From: Gemmatimonadota bacterium
GTDB lineage: Bacteria; Gemmatimonadota; Gemmatimonadetes; Longimicrobiales; Gaopeijiaceae
Direction of reading: 5' to 3'
Assembly (NCBI GenBank): GCA_027623325.1
Contig: JAQBXY010000012.1
Location: 20,500-84,499, forward strand
Length of the DNA: 64,000 nucleotides
Shown here: positions 26,563 through 34,740 of the stretch, one piece after another
Numbering within the stretch: the first letter of the stretch is position 1
Layout: each line of letters starts with the position of its first letter
Position numbers and translations under genes: made by a program
The notes under the pieces: generated by a model
What the model was told of the DNA's origin: nothing
Seen by the model: only the letters and a program-made list of their open reading frames with translations
Databases searched by the model: none

Positions 26563-27978
26563 ATGCACTTTATTACCGGAAAGCACCTCGAGCGACGGAC
26601 CTTCATTCGGGGAATGGGAGCCTCACTGGCGCTGCCGTTCTTGGACGCGATGGTGCCTGCGGGGAGGCTCTCGGCTGCCAAGGCCGCCGAGGTCGATCCG
26701 ACTCGCCTCGTAGCGATCGAGATGGTGCATGGTGCCGCGGGTAGCAACGAGTGGGGCGCTACCCAGAACCTGTGGGCACCCGCCGCGGTCGGCCGTGACT
26801 TCGATCTGTCGCCCAGCGCGCTCCTCCCCCTCGATCCGTGGCGTAAGTATCTGACCATCGTGAGTAACACCGATGTTCGGATGGCTGAAGCGTTCCAGGC
26901 CCCGGAGATCGGGGGTGACCACTTTCGCTCCAGCGCGGTGTTCCTGACCCAACAGCATCCCAAGCAGACCGAGGGTTCGGATGTCTATGTAGGCACGTCG
27001 CTCGATCAGCTGTACGCGCAGCGTTTCGGTCAGGACACTCCGGTTCCCTCCATGCAGTTGTGTATTGAGAACATCAATCAGTCCGGGGGCTGTGCCTACG
27101 GATACACCTGCGTGTACACCGATTCGATTTCCTGGGCGTCGCCGACGGAGCCGCTCCCCGTCATCCGCGATCCGCGGGTGGCTTTCGAGCAGTTGTTCGG
27201 TGCAGGTGGCACCGCGGATGAGCGCGCGCTTCGTCGGCGGACGTCCGCGTCCATCCTCGACTGGGTGTCGGGCCGCGTCGCTGAGTTGCAGCGGGAACTC
27301 GGACCGAACGATCGAGATCGTCTGGACCGTTACCTGCAGAATGTCCGGGAGTTGGAGCGCCGAATTCAGATGGTGGAGGCGCAGAATGCGAGTGGTGAGG
27401 AGCGAGAGTTGCCGTCCGCTCCCGCCGGCGTTCCAGATTCGTTCGAAGAGCACGTGCGGCTCATGTTCGACCTTCAGGCGTTGGCCTTCGCGTCGGATAC
27501 GACCCGTGTATTCTCCTTCAAGATGGGTCGCGATTCGTCCGCCCGGGTCTTCCCCGAGAGCGGAACGGACAAGCCGTTCCATCCGGCCTCGCACCATGGC
27601 GGGCGTGAAGAGGCAGTGCTCGACTTCTACCTGCTCAACAAGTACCACGTGAGTATGCTTCCGTACTTCCTGGAGAAGCTCGACAGCCTCCAGGAAGGTG
27701 ATGCGACGCTGCTCGACAAGACCCTGATCATGTACGGTTCGCCCATGGCGGACGGCAACCTGCACAATCATCGCCGGGCCCCGTTGTTCTTGGCGGGAGG
27801 GGCGAACGGGCACCTGGAGGGCAATCTTCACTTGAAGGCGCCCGACGGTACACCCATGGCCAACGTCATGCTGTCGGTCATGCACAAGCTTGGTCTCGAC
27901 GACGTCGAGAGCTTCGGGGATAGCACCGGCGACTTTCCGTTGACGATGCCGAACACGTCTGCAACGCCCGCCGGCTGA
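26563..27978 (+). CDS. DUF1552 protein, Tat-exported, copy 3
   Basis: 471 residues from ATG 26563. Twin-arginine signal 'ERRTFIRGMGASLALPFLDAM'. Conserved blocks match copies 1 and 2, including 'SLDQLYAQRFGQDTPVPSMQL' and 'HHGGREEAVLDFYLLNKYHVSML'. Copy 3 differs in 'APLFLAGGANGHLEGNLHLKAP', where copy 1 has 'CPFVIIGGANGQLAGNTHLKAP'. Ankyrin gene 2 follows after 11 bases. Confidence 0.92.
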   Translation: MHFITGKHLERRTFIRGMGASLALPFLDAMVPAGRLSAAKAAEVDPTRLVAIEMVHGAAGSNEWGATQNLWAPAAVGRDFDLSPSALLPLDPWRKYLTIVSNTDVRMAEAFQAPEIGGDHFRSSAVFLTQQHPKQTEGSDVYVGTSLDQLYAQRFGQDTPVPSMQLCIENINQSGGCAYGYTCVYTDSISWASPTEPLPVIRDPRVAFEQLFGAGGTADERALRRRTSASILDWVSGRVAELQRELGPNDRDRLDRYLQNVRELERRIQMVEAQNASGEERELPSAPAGVPDSFEEHVRLMFDLQALAFASDTTRVFSFKMGRDSSARVFPESGTDKPFHPASHHGGREEAVLDFYLLNKYHVSMLPYFLEKLDSLQEGDATLLDKTLIMYGSPMADGNLHNHRRAPLFLAGGANGHLEGNLHLKAPDGTPMANVMLSVMHKLGLDDVESFGDSTGDFPLTMPNTSATPAG

Positions 27979-27989
27979 GGGGAAACAAG

Positions 27990-29843
27990 ATGAGGCGCAA
28001 CGAGAATTCCCTGCGAGTCAACGTGATCCCGGCACTCTTCGCTACCATGCTCCTCTGGGCTTCGATCCCCAGTGAATCTCCGGTGGCAGATGCCGCCATG
28101 CGGGGTGACGTGGCGGTAGTGCGGGCGTTACTGCAGTCGGGATCCGACGTGAACGCTGCGCAGGGCGACGGAATGACGGCTCTGCATTGGGCAGCTGAAA
28201 CGGGCGATGACGAACTCGCGCGTATGGTCGTGCACGCCGGTGCGAACCTCGAGGCTGTGACGCGTCTAGGAGACTACACGCCGCTTCACCTCGCTGCGCG
28301 CGGTGGCCGCGCCGTCGTGGTGAAGACGCTTCTCGACGGGGGCGCCGACGCATCCGCGCAGACGTCGACCGGGGCGGTCACGCCGCTTCATTTTGGGGCC
28401 GCGTCCGGGAGTCTCGATGTGGTGAACGCTTTGTTGGCGCGGGGAGCCGCGGTCGACGCGCGTGAAACCTCGCGGGGACAGACCCCCTTGATGTTCGCTT
28501 CGGCTTCGGGGCGGGCGACCGTGGTTCGGGCGCTCCTGGCGGCGGGTGCCGATGCGAATCTGCAGACGCTCGTGGTGGATATCCCGGCTCGAGAGCGCGA
28601 GGATCGTGCTGCTGGACAGGTGCGCGACAGGGTCATCCAAGCGTTCCGCGGCGAGATCCCGTCGGGCACCTCATGGCAGCCCACGCCGGCCCAAGTCCAG
28701 ACGGCCGTGCGGACCGCGAACAGTGCGCGCGTTCAGGGTGCGACACCGGGGCCATCGCAGCGACGCGACGAGCCCGCTCCGGACCCCGATCTCGGCGACG
28801 TGCCCGTGAGTTCCGCGGGGCGTGCTCCGGGCGCGTATAGCAACTCCTACTCGGATCTGGTCTATGCGGAAGGCGGCCTGTCCGCGCTCCACTATGCCGT
28901 TCGTGAGGGAGAGGCCGCGACCGCATTCGCGCTGCTCGACGGGGGTGCGGATATTGATCTCGTAACGGCGGGCGACCACACGAGCCCGATGCTCATGGCG
29001 GCTGTGAACGGGCACTTCGACCTTGTGGTGGGCCTCCTCGAGCGCGGGGGCGATCCCAATATCGGTAGTCACGCGGGGACGACACCGCTGTATGCGGTCA
29101 TCAACACCTACTGGGCGCCGAAGGCGCGGTACCCGCAGCAGCAGGCGTACCAGCAGCAGGCCGCTACTCATCTGGACGTAATGACGGCGCTCCTTGATGG
29201 GGGCGCCGATCCGAACGTACGTCTGACGAAGCACCTCTGGTTCATGGAGTACACCTTCGCTCAGTTGGACGTGGACACACGAGGCTCCACGCCGTTCTGG
29301 CGTGCCGCGTACGCCCTCGACCTTCCGGCCATGCGCCTCTTGATGGCACATGGCGCTGACCCGTCGATTCCCACGATGAAGGCTCCGGCGCGACGTTTCA
29401 ATCCCGATGGGCCTGGCCTAAGGGATGACGTGATGGACCCCTCCGGGCTTCCGCCGGTGGACCAGGGCGGACCGGATGTCTACCCGATCCACGCGGCGAC
29501 CGGGCATGCCTACGGGACAGGCTTTGCCGGCGTGTCGCACCGGCATGCGCCTGACGCGTGGCTACCTGCGCTTCGATACCTCGTCGAGGAGCTCGGGGCG
29601 GATGTGAACGCACGTGATGCGAACGGATTCGCTCCCATTCATTGGGCCGCCTCACGGGGAGACAACGAAATGATCCGTTACCTCGTCGAGAAGGGAGCCG
29701 ACGCCACCGTCGTGAGCCGTCGGGGGAACACCACGGCCGATATGGCGAATGGGCCGGTGCAGCGCATCAGTCCGTTTCCTGAGACGATTGCGCTGCTCGA
29801 GAGCCTCGGATCCAAGAACAACAACAACTGCGTGTCGTGCTGA
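27990..29843 (+). CDS. Secreted ankyrin-repeat protein 2
   Basis: 617 residues. A hydrophobic N-terminus (VIPALFATMLLWASIP) is followed by 'SPVADAAMRGDVAVVRALLQSG', matching the start of ankyrin protein 1. Two repeat blocks flank a non-repeat linker (~200-270), here less glycine-rich than in protein 1. Shared landmarks with protein 1 include 'HLWF' after 'VRLTK', 'TPFWRAAYALDLPAMRLLM' and the ending 'PFPETIALLESLGSKNNNNCVSC'. The conserved C-terminal CxxC suggests a disulfide or metal site. Convergent with the leftward cluster, with only 15 bases between. Confidence 0.9.
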   Translation: MRRNENSLRVNVIPALFATMLLWASIPSESPVADAAMRGDVAVVRALLQSGSDVNAAQGDGMTALHWAAETGDDELARMVVHAGANLEAVTRLGDYTPLHLAARGGRAVVVKTLLDGGADASAQTSTGAVTPLHFGAASGSLDVVNALLARGAAVDARETSRGQTPLMFASASGRATVVRALLAAGADANLQTLVVDIPAREREDRAAGQVRDRVIQAFRGEIPSGTSWQPTPAQVQTAVRTANSARVQGATPGPSQRRDEPAPDPDLGDVPVSSAGRAPGAYSNSYSDLVYAEGGLSALHYAVREGEAATAFALLDGGADIDLVTAGDHTSPMLMAAVNGHFDLVVGLLERGGDPNIGSHAGTTPLYAVINTYWAPKARYPQQQAYQQQAATHLDVMTALLDGGADPNVRLTKHLWFMEYTFAQLDVDTRGSTPFWRAAYALDLPAMRLLMAHGADPSIPTMKAPARRFNPDGPGLRDDVMDPSGLPPVDQGGPDVYPIHAATGHAYGTGFAGVSHRHAPDAWLPALRYLVEELGADVNARDANGFAPIHWAASRGDNEMIRYLVEKGADATVVSRRGNTTADMANGPVQRISPFPETIALLESLGSKNNNNCVSC

Positions 29844-29858
29844 TGGATTGAGGCCGGC

Positions 29859-30590
29859 CTAGCCTCCCGAACGCTCCATTGCACGAAGCACATTGAGATG
29901 GTAGGTCGCCTGAGCGAGGCCTGACTCCGCCTCGTGGTATCCGATCCTACCGTCTCCGTCGGCGTCGCGGCCGTAGGCCATGGCTCGAACGAGATCCGAG
30001 AGCCTGTCGACTAGTCGGTGCGCCTGCTGGGGCGTGGTGGCGCGTTGCACGCTGCGGGCCAGAGCGATCGCCGCCTCGGCGTGCTGGAGCGCGCCCGACG
30101 CCCCCCCCTTCGCTAGATCGACGTGAAGGCGCACGGCCGGTGGGATCTCCGACTCGGCTGCTACGGCGTCGAGGTGGAAGAGCATCGCCTGGGCCGAGCG
30201 CCTTACGCCGTACCCGAGGCCGAATCCGTTCCCGACCTCCGCCGGATCGATGGCGTGGAGGACGTGGGACATGCTCCGGATCATGTTGCCGAGATCCGTA
30301 GTGTCGCGGCCGGCTAACCGAACGTGGTCGGCGGCGATCGCGGCCTCGGCCATGCCTGTCTCGATGAGGCCCCAACCACCGGGCGTGTCGCCGAAGGCGT
30401 CCGTCAGAAAGGCCAGACGGTCTGCAATCTCGGCGGGGATGGGCACACCCCGGAGTCTCGCGTCGAGCATCGACGGCTCTTGAGAGGTTGTCGAGTCGGG
30501 CTCTTGGACTGGATCCGGGAGTTGTGACGCGGCCGCCAACGGTGCCAGAAACGGAAGCGTCCAGAAGATCAGGCGAACAGGGTTTGGCAT
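29859..30590 (-). CDS. Exported EF-hand protein, paralogue A (unknown function)
   Basis: 243 residues with a signal peptide. The mature part is alpha-helical, with 'GWGLIETGMAEAAIAADHVRLAGRDTTDLGNM', 'IRSMSHVLHAIDPAEVGNGFGLGYGV' and a C-terminal EF-hand loop DADGDGRIGYHE that fits the 12-residue calcium-binding pattern at every ligand position. It shares this order with the next gene, so the two are tandem duplicates. Conserved histidines (SHVLHA) could bind metal or haem. I do not recognise a named family. Confidence 0.7.
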   Translation of the reverse strand: MPNPVRLIFWTLPFLAPLAAASQLPDPVQEPDSTTSQEPSMLDARLRGVPIPAEIADRLAFLTDAFGDTPGGWGLIETGMAEAAIAADHVRLAGRDTTDLGNMIRSMSHVLHAIDPAEVGNGFGLGYGVRRSAQAMLFHLDAVAAESEIPPAVRLHVDLAKGGASGALQHAEAAIALARSVQRATTPQQAHRLVDRLSDLVRAMAYGRDADGDGRIGYHEAESGLAQATYHLNVLRAMERSGG

Positions 30591-30611
30591 GATCAGCCCG
30601 CAAATGGTGGG

Positions 30612-31274
30612 TCAGCCTCCGAGTCCCTCACCCCGCTTGAGGAGACCCAGGTGTTGGGTCGCCTGTGCCAGACCACCTTCACTCTCCTGCCACCCCGTCC
30701 GTCCGTCGCCGTCCGCGTCGACCCCTTCGAGGATCGTGCGGGTCAGCGTCGTCAACTCGGTCAGCATCTCTGCTGCGGCCGAAGCTTCGGTCGCTCTCTG
30801 GACCCGCTTCGCTACCCTCACGGCGGCCTCGGCGTTGCTGAGGGCGTGGGCCGCAGCCGTTGCGACGTGAATCGCGTGGGTCTTTACACCCTCGGAGGCT
30901 CCATCCGATGCGGCTGCAAGTTCGATATGCCGTGCAGCGCCCGTCGCGGCAGCGACGACACCGTAGCCGAGGCCCGGTCCGGCAGCGACTTCCGCGGGGT
31001 CCAAGGCGTGTAGTACATGCGCCATGTGCCGCTTCATGGCTTCCAGGTCGGCAGGGTCCCGACCGGCGAGAGTGGCGTGCTGATGGGCGATCTCCGCCTC
31101 GGCGACCGCGGTCGGCAGCAGCCCCCGACTCTCAGGAGTATTCCGGAAAGAATCGGCGACATGACCGACGTGGGTGTGGACCGGGTTCGTCTCCTGGGCG
31201 CTGACGGGGCCGACGAGGAACAGGCTGGTCAGCGCGAGCCCGAAAGCGCTGCGATGGATGGTCGTGGAAGGCAT
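30612..31274 (-). CDS. Exported EF-hand protein, paralogue B (unknown function)
   Basis: 220 residues with a signal peptide ending near 'GPVSAQE'. Same architecture as paralogue A: 'SRGLLPTAVAEAEIAHQHATLAGRDPADLEAM', 'KRHMAHVLHALDPAEVAAGPGLGYGV', a helical centre rich in alanine, then the EF-hand loop DADGDGRTGWQE and 'GGLAQATQHL'. Extra histidines (HTHVGHVAD) lie near the N-terminus. It is transcribed just before paralogue A, with 21 bases between, so the pair is an operon. Confidence 0.7.
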   Translation of the reverse strand: MPSTTIHRSAFGLALTSLFLVGPVSAQETNPVHTHVGHVADSFRNTPESRGLLPTAVAEAEIAHQHATLAGRDPADLEAMKRHMAHVLHALDPAEVAAGPGLGYGVVAAATGAARHIELAAASDGASEGVKTHAIHVATAAAHALSNAEAAVRVAKRVQRATEASAAAEMLTELTTLTRTILEGVDADGDGRTGWQESEGGLAQATQHLGLLKRGEGLGG

Positions 31275-31322
31275 GATGAGCGACTCCGGTTTCGGTCGTA
31301 CGGGCGTGGGGCCGAGTGGAAG

Positions 31323-31682
31323 TCAGTTGATCTGAACGGCCGTTGAGTCACTCACGGTGCCGTTCTGTGCTTCTGCCGTACCGACGATATCGAAACTGCC
31401 GGCAACCGGATAGGCGTGCTCGAAGTTTCCGGATGCCTCTACGGCCAGGCCATTAAACGTCAGCGAGTCCACGACGCCATCTCCCCAATTCATGATGATA
31501 CCAAGCAAGCCCGTGCCGGTCGCTTGGTACGAGACGATCACGACCTCGTCGACCAGTGCGATCTGAGGATTCGCGGTGACGGCCATGGAGAGGGGACGCG
31601 TGCCAGTGATCGAATCGTCCAGGCACGCGACCGCTCCGGTACCGGCTACCAGAAGCAACGCGAAAATCCGTGTGCGTCGCAT
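31323..31682 (-). CDS. Small lipoprotein with a PKD/Ig-like domain
   Basis: 119 residues from ATG 31682 (GTG 31688 also possible). Lipobox 'GAVAC' follows the signal. The mature part is a single beta-sandwich: 'IIMNWGDGVVDSLTFNG' and 'FEHAYPVAGSFDIVGTAEAQNG' resemble the 'DWGDG....H.Y..pG.Y.V...' pattern of PKD domains. Such domains mediate binding at the surface. Its start overlaps the end of the next upstream lipoprotein gene, implying coupling. Confidence 0.65.
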   Translation of the reverse strand: MRRTRIFALLLVAGTGAVACLDDSITGTRPLSMAVTANPQIALVDEVVIVSYQATGTGLLGIIMNWGDGVVDSLTFNGLAVEASGNFEHAYPVAGSFDIVGTAEAQNGTVSDSTAVQIN

Positions 31683-31684
31683 GA

Positions 31685-32191
31685 TCACCGCCCGAAAAGG
31701 AAGGAGAGGAGGGCGATGTCGAAGGAGAAGTCGTCAACAGGCGGGCCGTCGTCCGGAGGAGATCCGATCCCGAACCCTTCGATAATCCCGAACACGATGC
31801 CGACGGCCAACGCCGAGGCGCCGGCGATCGCGAAGCCCGTTCCGACCTTGTCGAGTTCGCGTTTCTCCAGGCTCAGGATCTCACCGGTAGGTACTCGGAT
31901 GGTCTGCATGAGATCGACCGTGAGGAATCCGTCCCGGCGTTCTCCCACCGACACGTTCAAGAGCAGGTCGTCATCCTCCACCCCCGCCATCGTCCCCGTT
32001 ATGGTCCCGGACACGGCCCCGATTGGCGTTATCTGGGCCAACTGGGAAGCACCCTGTCGGGTCACCAGAATGCGAACCGCTTGACCCGCGGGGGCGGCGG
32101 TCACATCGGTCGCCGTGTACCGATAGCACCCCGATGCCAGGGAGGCCGCCATGATACATATCAGACCCTTCCACATTCCAGTTCTGTTCAT
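31685..32191 (-). CDS. Lipoprotein of unknown function
   Basis: 168 residues from ATG 32191, which has a GGCGAG ribosome site; the longer track ORF lacks one. Lipobox 'LASGC'. The mature part has strand-like segments ('VRILVTRQGASQLAQITPIGAVSGTITGTMAGVEDDDLLLNV', 'VPTGEILSLEKRELDKV') and then a hydrophobic C-terminal hairpin ('GFAIAGASALAVGIVFGIIEGFGIG'). Similar short lipoproteins with a late membrane segment occur beside TonB-related genes in this phylum, but I cannot name a family. Confidence 0.6.
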   Translation of the reverse strand: MNRTGMWKGLICIMAASLASGCYRYTATDVTAAPAGQAVRILVTRQGASQLAQITPIGAVSGTITGTMAGVEDDDLLLNVSVGERRDGFLTVDLMQTIRVPTGEILSLEKRELDKVGTGFAIAGASALAVGIVFGIIEGFGIGSPPDDGPPVDDFSFDIALLSFLFGR

Positions 32192-32327
32192 TCGCTCGCC
32201 AATTGTGAAAGAAGCCGCGCTTCCCCCATACCTTCTCGATGATGCAATAAGATCTCGGTACTCGATGTACGCAACGGCCTCGCCGAAGGATCCCTGGGTG
32301 CGGGTCCCCAACCCGTATCGAGGTTCC

Positions 32328-33530
32328 CTAGCGCAGAATCCGGAAGACTCGATCGGATAGGGCCAATGTCACGGGCACGCCAAAGGCGAGGAGGCCCAAG
32401 CCAGCCGTCCGTGCCCTGTCATCCCCGTGGATCACGAGCAGGTAGCCGGCGGTCAGCGTCATTCCGGCCGCGAGGGAGGTCGGGGAGAGGCGCCCTCGGC
32501 TTCGAGTCGTCTCTCCGCCCCAACCGGCGACCATCCCGCCAGTGAATGCGGGAAAGGCGACACTCAGCACTCCGATTGCGGCGGTATTGAAGCCGTTGCA
32601 ACGCGTGCGCAGGCCGAGCGAACCCACTTCGGGCGACCAGAGGCACTCTTGGGCCAGGAGTAGTGCGGCCCCCACCCCAATCGCATTGGTCACGAACGTT
32701 GTCCCGAGCACCTTGCTCCAGGGGTAGGCAGATTCCTCACCCTCCCACGCGAGCCCCGTCACGAAACGGCTGGCGTCGGCTCGTCGGACGAGCTCGCCCC
32801 GCTGCGTCTCGATGAGTAAGACGCCCTGTCCGGAGGACGTTCCGTACTGGAGTCCGGCCTGCCCGGGCGACAGCATCTCGATGCGCTCGATGTCGTTGAG
32901 TGGCAGTTGCGAGTAGATGTAGCTCGGGTTCGCGATCTGAATGCCATCGAGCACGACGGTGACCTCGCGGCAGGCGCTCCCTCCACCCGAGCGAATCGCT
33001 CGGTACTGGACGCACGTGGTAGAGCGTCCCGTGCTCGATGCCATGGTCCCGGGCATCCGGGTCTGGAGCAGCTCCGTGAGACCTATGCCCGATCGGACAG
33101 CCGCCTCGATCTGCGGTCGTCGGATCTCATTGATCCCATGCCCCGAGGAAACACGGCGCTCCTCCAGTTCGGAGCGACCCTCGATCACGAAGGGAGCCAG
33201 CTCAATCGCGGCCAGCGACATACGAATCAGAAGCGAGAGCTCGTCTCCGGCCTCCACAAGAACCACTTCCTCGTGGTCCCCGAATCCGAGGTGGCTCAGC
33301 GCGAGCCGGACCGGCCCTGCGGGCACCTCGTATACCGCGAAGAATCCCTCGGAGTCGGTCGCGGTGGGATTCGCGCCGGACAGAGTGACCAGAACCCCGG
33401 ATAGCGGGCTGCCTTGAGCGGCGTCCACGACCCGTCCCGAAACGATGCCAACCTCTTGGGAGAGTAACGGAGTCGAGTCCAGCGGCCCGAAGAGCACCGC
33501 CACCACCAGGGTCCACGTGAGTCGCTTCAA
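32328..33530 (-). CDS. Carboxypeptidase-regulatory plus TonB-plug protein lacking a barrel
   Basis: 400 residues with a signal peptide. Residues ~28-105 form a CarboxypepD_reg-like domain ('VSGRVVDAAQGSPLSGVLVTLSG...DSEGFFAVYEVPAGPVRLALSHLGF'). Residues ~115-245 resemble a TonB receptor plug ('IGLTELLQTRMPG', 'VVLDGIQIANPSYIYSQLPLNDIERIEMLSPGQAGLQYGTSSGQGVLLIET'). No 22-strand barrel follows; instead the last ~130 residues hold about four hydrophobic helices. So it cannot be a classical transporter. It heads a leftward cluster of exported proteins. Confidence 0.75.
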   Translation of the reverse strand: MKRLTWTLVVAVLFGPLDSTPLLSQEVGIVSGRVVDAAQGSPLSGVLVTLSGANPTATDSEGFFAVYEVPAGPVRLALSHLGFGDHEEVVLVEAGDELSLLIRMSLAAIELAPFVIEGRSELEERRVSSGHGINEIRRPQIEAAVRSGIGLTELLQTRMPGTMASSTGRSTTCVQYRAIRSGGGSACREVTVVLDGIQIANPSYIYSQLPLNDIERIEMLSPGQAGLQYGTSSGQGVLLIETQRGELVRRADASRFVTGLAWEGEESAYPWSKVLGTTFVTNAIGVGAALLLAQECLWSPEVGSLGLRTRCNGFNTAAIGVLSVAFPAFTGGMVAGWGGETTRSRGRLSPTSLAAGMTLTAGYLLVIHGDDRARTAGLGLLAFGVPVTLALSDRVFRILR

Positions 33531-33715
33531 GGGTATCCTTTCGACCGTATACTCTCTCCACCACCGTCCGATCTGCGGACTTCGTCCCTAGCCGCAGTTG
33601 GATTCACATACGACGAAACCACGTTTCGGTGTCCGGCCTTCGTCCAACCCGACACCTCCGAACCTATGGAACGACAATTGACGGCCCCCTCAAGGACGCA
33701 GCAAGGTGGCGACCG

Positions 33716-34315
33716 TTACGAGTCCGGCGCGTTCGTTTCCCGGAATCGGGCGGCCTTCGAGCGATTTCCGCACCGCGACATCGAGCACCATCGGCGTTGA
33801 CCACCCTTGCTCGTGTCCACGAACCAATGACGGCAGGTCGCACCAGCGCACTGCCGGAGCCGGCTCCGGCTCGAATGCTCGAGCACTTCGGCTGCGGACA
33901 GGGCAAGAGAGGCCAAGAGCGCGAGGGGGGACGTAGCAGTCCCGAAATGCTCGACGGTGAGGACCGAGTCGGTCAGCGTCAGGCGAGTCGAAAGAGAATC
34001 GGCACTGAGGCACCGATTGATCGTCGCGAGAGTCATGGAGTCGACGGCGGCTCCCGACGACACCGCGGTGAACATTCGATTGATCGCATCGCGTAGTCGC
34101 ATCGCCTCCATGACAAGGACGTGTCGATCGGGGAGGGATTTCGGAAACCCCGAAGGACTCCGATCAAGACCGTGCCGCTCGAACCAGGACTGTAGGCCTT
34201 CAGGTGTTCCGATGGCGTCGATGGGGCGAGGCCCGTCGACCATCCGTGTGTTGACGAAGTGGAGGGCGAGCGATTCATCCCCTGATCCACTCGGCATTCG
34301 AAAGCGCGTAACCAT
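33716..34315 (-). CDS. CGNR zinc-finger / ABATE-domain transcription regulator
   Basis: 199 residues from ATG 34315. The N-terminal ABATE-type segment is 'ALHFVNTRMVDG...LQSWFERHGL' and 'MRLRDAINRMFTAVSSG'. The C-terminal zinc finger 'CAGATCRHWFVDTSKGGQRRWCSMSRCGNRSKAARFR' holds the four cysteines and the CGNR signature. Members of this family are stress-responsive DNA-binding regulators. The upstream region contains a perfect 20-base palindrome. Confidence 0.85.
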   Translation of the reverse strand: MVTRFRMPSGSGDESLALHFVNTRMVDGPRPIDAIGTPEGLQSWFERHGLDRSPSGFPKSLPDRHVLVMEAMRLRDAINRMFTAVSSGAAVDSMTLATINRCLSADSLSTRLTLTDSVLTVEHFGTATSPLALLASLALSAAEVLEHSSRSRLRQCAGATCRHWFVDTSKGGQRRWCSMSRCGNRSKAARFRETNAPDS

Positions 34316-34331
34316 ATATCAACAAAATAAA

Positions 34332-34351
34332 GGTGATTTCATGAAATCACC
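34332..34351. promoter_or_regulatory. Perfect 20-base palindrome: operator or terminator
   Basis: GGTGATTTCATGAAATCACC is fully self-complementary. On the minus strand it is followed by TTTATTTTG, so it could be an intrinsic terminator (8-bp stem, CATG loop) for the alkyltransferase-like gene that ends at 34372. It also lies 17-36 bases before the CGNR regulator start and just after a TATAATC box (complement of 34361-34367), where an operator for self-regulation would sit. The surrounding ~70 bases are much more AT-rich than the rest of the window. Confidence 0.6.
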
Positions 34352-34371
34352 AGTGCAAAAGATTATAGCAG

Positions 34372-34677
34372 TTACGGCCAACCGTACGTGGTGAGATCGA
34401 TACGCCCTCGGTCGTCGAAGTGCACACCCTCGGCTTCGAGCATGGCTCGCTGAATGACTTCGAAGGTCGCGCCGCCCCGTCGCGCACTGACCTCGCCGCG
34501 CGCATTCACCACGCGGTGCCACGGAACGTCGTTTTGGTCAGGCAGCGCGGCCATCGCATAGCCGACCTGCCGTGCGTGGCCGGCGAGCCCCGCCTGGTGG
34601 GCGACGGCACCGTACGTCGTGACTTGGCCGGGAGGAATTCGGCGGACGACGTCATAGAATCGCGAATAGGTCGACAT
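34372..34677 (-). CDS. Alkyltransferase-like (ATL) DNA-repair protein
   Basis: 101 residues from ATG 34677, where the family begins (MSTYSRFYDVVRRIPPGQVTTYG). It matches the DNA-binding domain of O6-alkylguanine-DNA methyltransferase, including 'GHARQVGYAMAAL'. The active-site motif is PWHRVV instead of PCHRV: the acceptor cysteine is replaced by tryptophan, the mark of ATL proteins. These flip out alkylated guanines and hand them to nucleotide excision repair rather than repairing them. It is divergent from the YfiT gene. Confidence 0.88.
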   Translation of the reverse strand: MSTYSRFYDVVRRIPPGQVTTYGAVAHQAGLAGHARQVGYAMAALPDQNDVPWHRVVNARGEVSARRGGATFEVIQRAMLEAEGVHFDDRGRIDLTTYGWP

Positions 34678-34740
34678 CGGCGCTATCGTGCTACTTTGCC
34701 TGCTCCGTCGCAAACGGCACCTCAACCACTGCGGAAGAAC

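Noticed and set aside
26623-27885. 420-residue minus-strand ORF over DUF1552 copy 3
   Set aside because: Antisense shadow of a well-supported gene.
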